Notes under the pieces: model-generated
Seen by the model: the letters and a program-made list of their open reading frames with translations, nothing else
What the model was told of the DNA's origin: nothing
The model's database searches: none
Source of the DNA: an uncultured Candidatus Melainabacteria bacterium
GTDB taxonomy: Bacteria > Cyanobacteriota > Vampirovibrionia > Gastranaerophilales > Gastranaerophilaceae
NCBI GenBank assembly: GCA_949841365.1
Contig: CATKZI010000001.1
Coordinates: forward strand, 418,023-482,022
DNA: 64,000 nucleotides
Reading direction: 5' to 3'
Shown here: positions 17,841-25,180 of the stretch, piece after piece
How positions within the stretch are numbered: position 1 is the first letter of the stretch
How the letters are laid out: each line of letters begins with the position of its first letter
Translations under genes and position numbers: made by a program

Positions 17841-18414
17841 TATTGATGAACAAGATTGGTTAAATTATTTAGAAACAGGTAATACGACACCAAAAGAAAA
17901 AACAAATGAAAATTGTATTTGTGAAGGATCTAGTATAGATGAAATTTACAAAAAATCAGAAGAATTAGGTATTGAAACCAATCCTTTAGATATTAAAAGT
18001 GTAGTTGAAAGACTATTCAATATAAAAGTGCATGAAGCAGACTTAGACCGAAATATTTCTGGCTTTATCGAAAGAATAAGTAGTAATGAGTGGGCTATTT
18101 ATTTAAATCAATGGGAAAGTAAACTACGGCAAAATTTTACAATTGCTCATGAATTAGGACATTTTATTAAACACCGTGATATACTATTATCTGGGTCGCA
18201 TATTGATCAAGTATTATTTAGAGATACAGAAAATTCAGACATAGAAATGGAAGCAAGTGAATATGCTGCAAATTTACTAATGCCTAAAAATAAATTTGAT
18301 GAATATATCAAGAGTGGAATAAATAATATTGAAGAACTTTCTAAAAAATTTGGAGTATCGTCTGCTGCTATAAGATATAGAGCATACAAGTTAAAATATA
18401 TTTCGGAGTACTAA
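17830..18414 (+). CDS. ImmA/IrrE family metallo-endopeptidase
   Basis: The 194-residue protein contains the gluzincin motif HELGH at residues 107-111 in NFTIAHELGHFIKH and the third metal ligand region EMEASEYAANLLMP around Glu141, the signature of the ImmA/IrrE (DUF955) family. Known members cleave repressors, for example ImmR of ICEBs1 or DdrO, and thereby switch on mobile element or stress genes. The N-terminus (residues 1-45) is a variable extension and there is no fused HTH domain. It is coupled to the membrane protein upstream and lies 2 nt from the Beta-family gene, forming a tight operon. Confidence 0.92.
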   Translation: MATNIDEQDWLNYLETGNTTPKEKTNENCICEGSSIDEIYKKSEELGIETNPLDIKSVVERLFNIKVHEADLDRNISGFIERISSNEWAIYLNQWESKLRQNFTIAHELGHFIKHRDILLSGSHIDQVLFRDTENSDIEMEASEYAANLLMPKNKFDEYIKSGINNIEELSKKFGVSSAAIRYRAYKLKYISEY

Positions 18415-18415
18415 T

Positions 18416-19582
18416 ATGAAAAGAACTTTTAGATATATGCCTATATTAAAGACGAGACCTTCTGAAAATAAGGCTTATGAGAAACTTAATGATACCATCA
18501 AAGATAATATATTGCCAATTATAGAAATGACTGGAGCTAGAAGTTATAAATATCCCAAAACACATAAAACACTAGCTGGAGTTATTAGACCTGGTGATAT
18601 TAATAAGAAAATTGAAAGCATTTTATCCTTAGTAAAAAATCGACCGTTTATTTTAGATATTACTGATGATGAGAGTTTAATGTATGATGGAATTAATGTT
18701 ATTAAAAATCCAGAAAACGGTTATCAAGAATGGAGAAAATTTCTAACAAAAAATGAAAATTTTAAGCAGTTGGTTATCCCTACAATCCAATTTGATACGA
18801 ATTATATTGCTGATACTTTTTTACAAATTGAAGAATTAAATAAAGAATTTAAATACCTTGCATTAAAAATTTCTGCATTCAAATTTAATGATCCAGATAA
18901 ATGTTCAAATTTATTTAACGTTCATAATTTATCTGCTAATACTATTATTCAAAGTATTATAGATAAAATAGTTGAAAAAATTGGCGAAAATAAACTTATT
19001 TTGATATTGGACTTCGGATTTATTAGTGAATTTGAAAAATATAAATTGATTATTGATGATTGTTTAGCAAAAATTACAAATACTAATCATTTAAAAGCTG
19101 TTATACCTGTATCTTCAAGTTTTCCAAGTTATGTTAGACCAATACCAGAATATAGCATGGAAGCTCAAGAAGAATTATTGTATTCATATATCAAAAATAC
19201 AAAAAAATATTCCAATATTTATTTTGGTGATTATGCATCTTTACATCCGGTAAAGTACCCTACAAGTGGTGGTGGCTGGATACCAAGAATTGATTATATC
19301 GAAAATTCAAAGGTACTAAAATATTCTTACAGAAGAGCTTCTTCTGACAAAAAAAACAAAAACAACAGTGATGCTTATGAAGAATTAGCAAAACTTGTTA
19401 AGAATGCCTCAAATTATAAACAAATTAATAATTTAAATATTTGGGGTGATGAACAAATAGATTTAAAATCAAAAGGCGAAAATAATGGGAATGCACCTTC
19501 TTTTTGGATTTCAGTTAGAGCTAATTTGTATATGACAATTTTATGTTCTAGAACAAGTTCAACCCTTGTTTTAGACCTGTAA
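18416..19582 (+). CDS. Beta family protein (T4 beta-protein-like)
   Basis: The 388-residue protein begins RYMPILKTRPSENKAYEKL, shows ILPIIEMTGAR, and near the C-terminus has NIYFGDYASLHPVKYP followed by GGGWIPRIDYI, a pattern of the Beta_protein family named after a phage T4 protein. The biochemical function is unknown. A GGAG site follows the upstream stop codon. In databases related genes (sce7725) are paired with sce7726, and here a sce7726-like gene is convergent and overlaps its 3' end by 35 nt. This pairing is the main clue to its role. Confidence 0.8.
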   Translation: MKRTFRYMPILKTRPSENKAYEKLNDTIKDNILPIIEMTGARSYKYPKTHKTLAGVIRPGDINKKIESILSLVKNRPFILDITDDESLMYDGINVIKNPENGYQEWRKFLTKNENFKQLVIPTIQFDTNYIADTFLQIEELNKEFKYLALKISAFKFNDPDKCSNLFNVHNLSANTIIQSIIDKIVEKIGENKLILILDFGFISEFEKYKLIIDDCLAKITNTNHLKAVIPVSSSFPSYVRPIPEYSMEAQEELLYSYIKNTKKYSNIYFGDYASLHPVKYPTSGGGWIPRIDYIENSKVLKYSYRRASSDKKNKNNSDAYEELAKLVKNASNYKQINNLNIWGDEQIDLKSKGENNGNAPSFWISVRANLYMTILCSRTSSTLVLDL

Positions 19583-20171
19583 GCATTTTTAAATCTTCTT
19601 TATGTGTATATTTACCTCTATCAAAACAAAATAGTTTAAATTTATCATTATATCTTTTTGTTAATGCTGATAAAACAATATTATAGACTTCTTTATTGTT
19701 AAATTTATTTAAAAACCTTTTTCTAACTCCATTAATAGATAGATATTTATTTATACTTAAATGTTCTAACATTTCATCTTTATGTAAGAAATAAACGGTC
19801 TTATCTTTTCTAAGCATTGATTTAAATTTAGCAATTCGTTTTATTTTAAAATTACCATTTTTTTCAACAATTACCCCTATATTTTTAGGTAAATTTGTTA
19901 TTTCCCTTGATGTTTTAAATTTGTCTGCTATAACTACGTATACCTCATTAAATACTTCTTGATAATCTTTTATTTGTTCATTTAATTTGGTTAAATTATC
20001 TAATTCGCTTTTTATTTCAAAAGCAATTGACTTATTGTCATGTATTACTACTAAATCTGCTTTTCTATTTCCATATAGATATGGAATTTCTGTTACAAGC
20101 AAATCTATATTTAAATCATTAAAAAATTCATCAATAATCAGGGTTTTATAATAAGTTGCATCTTTAATCAT
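19548..20171 (-). CDS. sce7726-like PD-(D/E)xK nuclease-type protein
   Basis: The 207-residue protein has an N-terminal region of the sce7726 family with the nuclease-like core RKADLVVIHDNKSIAFEIKSE. Asp39 and Glu52-x-Lys54 fit the D...ExK active site of restriction-endonuclease-like folds. The C-terminal half is basic and helical and contains no known domain. It is convergent with the Beta-family gene and overlaps its end by 35 nt. A leaderless-type promoter lies at its start. The pairing of an sce7726 nuclease with a Beta or sce7725 protein recurs in other genomes from memory, which suggests joint function, perhaps anti-phage. Confidence 0.78.
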   Translation of the reverse strand: MIKDATYYKTLIIDEFFNDLNIDLLVTEIPYLYGNRKADLVVIHDNKSIAFEIKSELDNLTKLNEQIKDYQEVFNEVYVVIADKFKTSREITNLPKNIGVIVEKNGNFKIKRIAKFKSMLRKDKTVYFLHKDEMLEHLSINKYLSINGVRKRFLNKFNNKEVYNIVLSALTKRYNDKFKLFCFDRGKYTHKEDLKMLTGLKQGLNLF

Positions 20172-20177
20172 GGCAAC

Positions 20178-20186
20178 ATTATAACA
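20178..20186 (-). promoter_or_regulatory. extended -10 promoter of the sce7726-like gene (leaderless)
   Basis: On the minus strand TGTTATAAT ends 6 nt before the ATG, the same element as at ruvC, with no Shine-Dalgarno sequence between. Confidence 0.6.
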
Positions 20187-20382
20187 AAAAATTTTAGTTT
20201 AATCTAAATTTCTGTCCAAAACTTTATTAGCATTTTATCTCTGTATTTATTACTTTATTCAATATGTTTGGGTATTTTATAAATTTCTTTTGTATTTTTT
20301 ATAAGATAATAGGAATCATTAATACTTTATATAAATTTGAACAAGTACCTTCACATTCAAAGATTTGTTTGCTTGTTTATAC

Positions 20383-20388
20383 TATAAT
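20383..20388 (+). promoter_or_regulatory. -10 box of the GATC methyltransferase operon (leaderless)
   Basis: A perfect TATAAT ends 6 nt before the ATG of the first methyltransferase gene. A -35 box is not clear. Confidence 0.5.
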
Positions 20389-20394
20389 TAATCC

Positions 20395-21198
20395 ATGCAA
20401 AAGTTTTATGAAAAAGACGACATAACTTTATTTCAAGGTGATTGTATTGAAATTTTAAATAGAGCAACTCCTGAATCTATTGATATGATTTTTGCAGACC
20501 CGCCATATATGCTTTCTAATGGTGGAATAACTTGTCAATCCGGCAAGATTGTTTCTGTTAACAAAGGGAAATGGGATGAAAGCAAAGGCTTGGACGAAGA
20601 TTTTGAATTTCATCAAAAATGGATTAATGCTTGTAAAAGAGTTTTAAAACCCAACGGTACAATTTGGATATCAGGAACTTATCATTCAATCTATGCTTGC
20701 GGTTTTGCTTTGCAAAAAGCTGGTTTTAAAATTCTAAATGACATTTGCTGGTTTAAGCCTAACGCTTCGCCAAATATGAGTTGCAGATATTTTACGGCAA
20801 GTCATGAAACTTTATTATGGGCAAAAAAAGACCCAAAAGGTAAGCATACTTTCAATTATGAATCAATGAAAAATGGGGACTGGGGCGATGACATCCTTAA
20901 AAAGCCAAATAAGCAGATGCGCTCGGTTTGGCAAATAGATACCCCAAAACCTTCAGAAAAAGAATTCGGCAAACACCCGACTCAAAAACCTTTAGAATTG
21001 TTAAGGCGCATAATCCTTGCCTCAACTAATAAAGGCGATTTAATACTCGATCCATTCACAGGAAGCTCAACTACTGGTATAATGGCATTAGAGTTAGATA
21101 GGAAATTTATTGGAATAGACTTAGAGAAAGAATACTTAGACCTTTCTGTTAAAAGGTTTGAGCAAGTATTTTCGAAGAAAGATAAAGCATGGCAGTAG
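20395..21198 (+). CDS. dpnA: DpnA-like DNA adenine methyltransferase (GATC)
   Basis: This beta-class N6-adenine methyltransferase (267 aa) has the catalytic DPPY at residues 35-38 in FADPPYMLSNGG, followed later by the SAM-binding DPFTGSSTTG motif near residue 222. The order catalytic motif first, SAM motif last defines the class. The SNGGI...GKIVSVNKGKWDE stretch and NASPNMSCRYF match DpnA of the Streptococcus pneumoniae DpnII system, which can methylate single-stranded GATC DNA. It is the first gene of the restriction operon and overlaps the Dam-like gene by 10 nt. Confidence 0.9.
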   Translation: MQKFYEKDDITLFQGDCIEILNRATPESIDMIFADPPYMLSNGGITCQSGKIVSVNKGKWDESKGLDEDFEFHQKWINACKRVLKPNGTIWISGTYHSIYACGFALQKAGFKILNDICWFKPNASPNMSCRYFTASHETLLWAKKDPKGKHTFNYESMKNGDWGDDILKKPNKQMRSVWQIDTPKPSEKEFGKHPTQKPLELLRRIILASTNKGDLILDPFTGSSTTGIMALELDRKFIGIDLEKEYLDLSVKRFEQVFSKKDKAWQ

Positions 21199-22028
21199 TT
21201 CTAGAAAAATTAAAAGAAGAAACATACCCAATTGTTAAATGGGTTGGCGGGAAGCGTCAGCTTATGTTTGAATTATTAAAAAACATGCCAAAATCTTACA
21301 ACCGTTATTTTGAGCCTTTCATTGGCGGAGGTGCGTTATTTTTTGAATTGCAACCTGAAAATGCTTATATTTCCGATATGAATGAGGAGTTAATTAACCT
21401 TTATTCGATTGTTAGAGATAATGTTTATGAACTTATTGAGGATTTAGGCAAGCATGAAGTTTCAAAAGAATATTTTTTAGAAATTCGAAATATTGATAGA
21501 ACTGAAAAATATGCAGAATTGTCAGATGTAGAAAGAGCAAGTCGTTTTATTTACTTGAATAGAACCTGTTTTAACGGAATGTATAGAGTAAATTCTCAAG
21601 GACAGTTTAATGTTCCGTTTGGGCATTACAAAAATCCTCGTATTATTGATGAAAACAATCTTTTGAATTGTTCTGAATTATTAAAAAAGACTGAAATTAG
21701 GTGTGCCGATTTCTCAGAAATTTTAACTAAGGTTAAAAAGGGTGATTTTGTTTATTTTGACCCACCTTATGTGCCGTTAAACGAAACTTCAAGTTTCACT
21801 TCATATACAAAAGACGGTTTTGATATTGATATGCAATTCAAACTGCGTGATGTTTGTGATGAATTGGATTCAATGGGTGTTAAATTTATGCTTTCAAATT
21901 CAGATACTAAATTAGTAAACGAATTATATGCAAATTACGAAATTAAAAAAGTTTTTGCTTCTCGCCAAATCAATGCAAATGCAGACGGTAGAGGCAAAAT
22001 TACAGAAGTTTTAGTGAGGAATTATTAA
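21189..22028 (+). CDS. dpnM: Dam family DNA adenine methyltransferase (DpnM-like)
   Basis: The 279-residue protein is an alpha-class Dam/DpnM enzyme. The SAM-binding motif is VGGKRQLMFELL with FEPFIGGGALFF (residues 41-52), and the catalytic DPPY lies at 191-194 in YFDPPYVPLNETSSF. NRTCFNGMYRVNSQGQFNVPFG is typical of GATC-specific Dam enzymes. It modifies N6 of adenine in GATC, protecting host DNA from the endonuclease encoded two genes downstream. It overlaps the upstream methyltransferase gene by 10 nt. Confidence 0.95.
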   Translation: MAVVLEKLKEETYPIVKWVGGKRQLMFELLKNMPKSYNRYFEPFIGGGALFFELQPENAYISDMNEELINLYSIVRDNVYELIEDLGKHEVSKEYFLEIRNIDRTEKYAELSDVERASRFIYLNRTCFNGMYRVNSQGQFNVPFGHYKNPRIIDENNLLNCSELLKKTEIRCADFSEILTKVKKGDFVYFDPPYVPLNETSSFTSYTKDGFDIDMQFKLRDVCDELDSMGVKFMLSNSDTKLVNELYANYEIKKVFASRQINANADGRGKITEVLVRNY

Positions 22029-22031
22029 TAT

Positions 22032-22598
22032 ATGAATGAGATTGCAAATTTAAAAGATTTTATGACACATAAGGTGCGAGGAGAAGATAGATATTTAGTT
22101 CCTTTGTTTGTAGAACGAGTAAACGGAAAATATATTTTAGCAGCATATCAAGGTAGTCTTAGCGAATATGATATACTAATAAAATATCGACAGCTAGAAA
22201 ATGGTCGTTGGTCAAATATAAGAACTCCAAAACATATACATTGGGCAGTTGATGTCTTAATAAAAATGAAGCAAGAACCAGAGAAAACAAAGAAATTTTT
22301 AGATTTATTAATTGAGCTTTGGAATAATACAAAACCGATAAAATCAGAAGAAGAACGTGTAACGATGCTAAATATTGATACATTATTAACAAGTCAAAAA
22401 AATAAATTTTCCGATTTAAAAGATTTGAATAATGAAGGAGAGTATAGTTTAAATTTTCTAATGTTATTAGCAAGATTGTTAATGCTACAAGAAAAAACAA
22501 ATTATGAAGAAGCTTTTATGTTTAAAAATTTGTTAGAGCAATTACAAAACTGCGATACTAGTATCTATCAAATGGTATCAACAGCAACACACCACTAA
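22032..22598 (+). CDS. unknown protein in the GATC restriction operon
   Basis: I do not recognise this 188-residue protein. The N-terminal 75 residues look alpha/beta, with HKVRGEDRYLVPLFVERVNGKYILAAYQ and KHIHWAVDVLIKM, and the C-terminal half is helical and charged. No catalytic motif is visible. It lies 3 nt after dpnM and 12 nt before the endonuclease gene and is thus cotranscribed in the restriction-modification operon. The classical dpnM-dpnA-dpnB operon has no such gene, so it may be a control or accessory factor, which is inference. Confidence 0.72.
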   Translation: MNEIANLKDFMTHKVRGEDRYLVPLFVERVNGKYILAAYQGSLSEYDILIKYRQLENGRWSNIRTPKHIHWAVDVLIKMKQEPEKTKKFLDLLIELWNNTKPIKSEEERVTMLNIDTLLTSQKNKFSDLKDLNNEGEYSLNFLMLLARLLMLQEKTNYEEAFMFKNLLEQLQNCDTSIYQMVSTATHH

Positions 22599-22610
22599 TG
22601 AGGAGAAATT

Positions 22611-23480
22611 ATGACTAGAGATTTTAAGGAATGGTTATCTACATTTAGACCTTGTATTGCAGATTATTGTTACTATGTAGATTTTGATAAAGTAAATAAC
22701 AATGTTGATGATATTAAAGTTGAATTAAATATTTTAAATTCACTAGTTGGTTCAAAAAACATTGAAAAAGATTTTGAAGATATAATTACTAAATATCCTA
22801 AAACTTTAAAATGTATTCCCTTGCTCTTGGCGGTTCGTTCTAACGAAATTTCTGTTACAGATGCTGATGGCGAGTATAATTTCTCTTTTAGAAAACAAAA
22901 CTACAGTATAGATGATTATAAAATGTTTATGAAAAAAACTAAGCTGTTTGATTTGTTGGAAAATCATATTGTGAGCAATTTGGTTGACTATGCGACAGGT
23001 GTTGAAACAGGATTGGACAGTAACGGTCGTAAAAATCGTGGCGGACATTTGATGGAAAATCTTGTTGAAGATTACATCCAAAAAGCCGGATTCGTTAAAG
23101 GTCAAAACTATTTCAAAGAAATGTATATCCACGAAATTGAACAAAAGTGGGAGGTAAATCTATCAGCAATTTCTAATCAAGGTAAAATGGAAAAACGTTT
23201 TGATTTTGTAATCAAGACTGATAATCAAATTTATGTAATCGAAACGAATTTTTATTCAAGTGGTGGTTCAAAACTTAATGAAACCGCAAGAAGCTATAAA
23301 ACATTGGCACAAGAAGTTGCAACAATAGATGGTGTAACTTTTATTTGGTTTACTGATGGCTGTGGTTGGAATAGCGCCAGAAACAATCTTGAAGAAACTT
23401 TTGATGTTTTAGATACTGTTTACAATATTCAAGATTTAGAATATGGTATTTTAAAAAATATAAAGATGTATTGTAGGTAA
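22611..23480 (+). CDS. dpnB: type II restriction endonuclease DpnII/MboI family (GATC)
   Basis: The 289-residue protein resembles DpnII and MboI, which cut unmethylated GATC. The C-terminal half has the expected core KRFDFVIKTDNQIYVIETNFYSSGG followed by KLNETARSYK, with Asp and Glu-x-Asn in a variant PD-(D/E)xK arrangement seen in this family. The N-terminal PCIADYCYYVDF and mid-region GLDSNGRKNRGG are also family-like. It follows both GATC methyltransferases in one operon, with a GAGGAG ribosome-binding site, so specificity is well supported. Confidence 0.93.
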   Translation: MTRDFKEWLSTFRPCIADYCYYVDFDKVNNNVDDIKVELNILNSLVGSKNIEKDFEDIITKYPKTLKCIPLLLAVRSNEISVTDADGEYNFSFRKQNYSIDDYKMFMKKTKLFDLLENHIVSNLVDYATGVETGLDSNGRKNRGGHLMENLVEDYIQKAGFVKGQNYFKEMYIHEIEQKWEVNLSAISNQGKMEKRFDFVIKTDNQIYVIETNFYSSGGSKLNETARSYKTLAQEVATIDGVTFIWFTDGCGWNSARNNLEETFDVLDTVYNIQDLEYGILKNIKMYCR

Positions 23481-23481
23481 A

Positions 23482-24039
23482 ATGTTAAATTGGTTACAAA
23501 AATTTTTTAATAATGAAACAACAAAAGATATGTCCATATTGTCAATAAATGAACAATATACATTTCTTAATTCCCAAATTGAAAATATTTATAATTTAAT
23601 TTTCAATACAAATAAATTTTATAGTACATTATTAACCTCTGTAGTTGGTGTTGCTGTATTATTATACACGAATAACATTTTGCCAACAGATTACTTTAAT
23701 TACCTTTATTATATTGTTTTATTAGTATATTCAATTTCTATAATTTGGTATAGAACTTTGATTATGTATTTATATGACTTAAACAAAAATACTAAAAAAT
23801 ATAATTCATTTATACAAGACAATAAAATTATCAGTATGTATAATTTATCAATTCCAATAAATGTTCGAAAATGTGCACTACAATTGCCCTTTTTTATTGG
23901 TAGTTTTTGTGTAGTTATTTTATTAAAATATTCTGTGTATTGCTCAATATTTGATTGGATATTAGCTATCGCCTATGTTATTTCATTCTATTTTGCTTAC
24001 ATTCACAAATTTGATATTAGAATTTTGAAATATCTATAG
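23482..24039 (+). CDS. four-helix membrane protein downstream of the GATC operon
   Basis: The 185-residue protein has an N-terminal cytoplasmic segment and four hydrophobic segments, near residues 48-66, 75-98, 130-152 and 155-175, in two pairs with a polar linker between (LYDLNKNTKKYNSF). It is unrelated to known families by eye and its composition is very AT-rich. It begins one base after the endonuclease gene stop, so it is in the same transcript. Membrane effector or anchor is possible, but nothing in the sequence shows it. Confidence 0.6.
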   Translation: MLNWLQKFFNNETTKDMSILSINEQYTFLNSQIENIYNLIFNTNKFYSTLLTSVVGVAVLLYTNNILPTDYFNYLYYIVLLVYSISIIWYRTLIMYLYDLNKNTKKYNSFIQDNKIISMYNLSIPINVRKCALQLPFFIGSFCVVILLKYSVYCSIFDWILAIAYVISFYFAYIHKFDIRILKYL

Positions 24040-24071
24040 TACATAAATAAAAAAAATGAATCTTTCAAAAT

Positions 24072-24314
24072 ATGAAAAATGATATAATAGAAATACTTAA
24101 TAAATATTTAACTGATGAAATTTCTTTGAAAAAATTAGAAGATATTATTTTGGAGATCATGGAATTCAATGCTTCTGAATTATTAAACGACATTTTAGAA
24201 GACATTTCCTACACAAAATTAGACTACTTGTCTAGTAAAGATAAAGAATATGGTTTAATGTCTGATTTTGAACTAAAATCTAAGTTAAAACAATATTTGA
24301 AAAGTCTGGATTAA
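24072..24314 (+). CDS. small acidic helical protein
   Basis: The 80-residue product is acidic and helical with a leucine-rich pattern (LNKYLTDEISLKKLEDIILEIMEF). It has no known domain. The ribosome-binding region is weak (tctttcaaaat), so the call rests on its length, composition and position behind the membrane protein gene. It could be a small regulator or immunity-like protein; neither is shown. Confidence 0.45.
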   Translation: MKNDIIEILNKYLTDEISLKKLEDIILEIMEFNASELLNDILEDISYTKLDYLSSKDKEYGLMSDFELKSKLKQYLKSLD

Positions 24315-24426
24315 ATTAAGTACATAATAAAGTAGAATTGTGTTTAAATGTAACTTCTTTCTTATATTCACTAGCTTTCCTTTATCTTTGTCGGTAGTGT
24401 GTTGTGTGTCAAAAGGAGGATAGATT

Positions 24427-24657
24427 ATGAAAGAAGTTAGGGGTTTCAATATTACGGACAAAGAATTTAAGTTGTTAAGTAAGAAAGCAGAAGCGGTGTA
24501 TAACATAGCTGTTGTAGCTGATTATTTTTGCGGGACGCAACAAGAAATTGAAGAGTTGTATAATTTAACTCCGATTATTAAAAATTTAAGAGCGGAAGCT
24601 GACTTTTTGAATGCATTTTTCATTCAAACAGAAGGGAATAAAGATTCTTTAGTTTAA
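24427..24657 (+). CDS. small helical protein, possibly homologous to the 57267 gene
   Basis: A strong AAAGGAGG site precedes this 76-residue helical protein. The segment EELYNLTPIIKNLRAEADFLNAFF aligns by eye with EFWRINGLIQAVMVEHDAVMEEA of the 74-residue gene product at 57267, with similar spacing to an upstream Tyr-Asp/Cys region, so the two may be paralogues. No known domain is seen. The gene stands alone between the restriction module and the Mu-like genes. Confidence 0.6.
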   Translation: MKEVRGFNITDKEFKLLSKKAEAVYNIAVVADYFCGTQQEIEELYNLTPIIKNLRAEADFLNAFFIQTEGNKDSLV

Positions 24658-24769
24658 ACCGTGCTTAAACCCCGTTCAAAAAGTGTTCAAAAGGCGTTTT
24701 ATTGAGTTTAATTTGTGCGAGGGTATATTTTTATTCAAATGACGATTTTATGGCAATAAACGGATAGAA

Positions 24770-25180
24770 TTAAAAGTCAAAATCCCATTCTTCGTCATCA
24801 TTGAGCAAATCTTTTTCCATATCATGTTTTTTGATTGCAATATTGAGTAATTCTTCCAAAGTTAGTTTTTTAGTTTTAGGCTTAACCATTTCTTCAGTTA
24901 TGTTTAGGAATTTATTCAGTCTTGAAACATCAATTTGCTGGTTATTTGCCAAATCCTCATTAAAGTCATCAAGCATTTGGCGAACTAATTCGTACATATC
25001 ATAATTAGTCAATGTTTGTTTATTCAAATATTCTTTTCGCTTTTCACCCCAATTACCATCCGCCTTCCATCTGCGGACAGTCCTGTCACTTATTCCAAGT
25101 CGTTTTGCGACTCCGACTTCGGTTATAAACTGCTCAACGTACATTTTTTCTGCTTTATCAAAATATTTATTTTTCTTCAT
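24770..25180 (-). CDS. HTH protein resembling Mu-like terminase small subunit (DUF1804-like)
   Basis: The 136-residue protein has an N-terminal helix-turn-helix (residues 15-45: QFITEVGVAKRLGISDRTVRRWKADGNW) followed by a basic NWGEKRKEYL segment and a helical, acidic C-terminus. The pattern resembles DUF1804 proteins, which act as terminase small subunits in Mu-like phages, although it could be a regulator. The start codon overlaps the stop of the Mu-type transposase gene by 4 nt (ATGA), so they are one operon. No large terminase or structural phage genes follow. Confidence 0.62.
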   Translation of the reverse strand: MKKNKYFDKAEKMYVEQFITEVGVAKRLGISDRTVRRWKADGNWGEKRKEYLNKQTLTNYDMYELVRQMLDDFNEDLANNQQIDVSRLNKFLNITEEMVKPKTKKLTLEELLNIAIKKHDMEKDLLNDDEEWDFDF

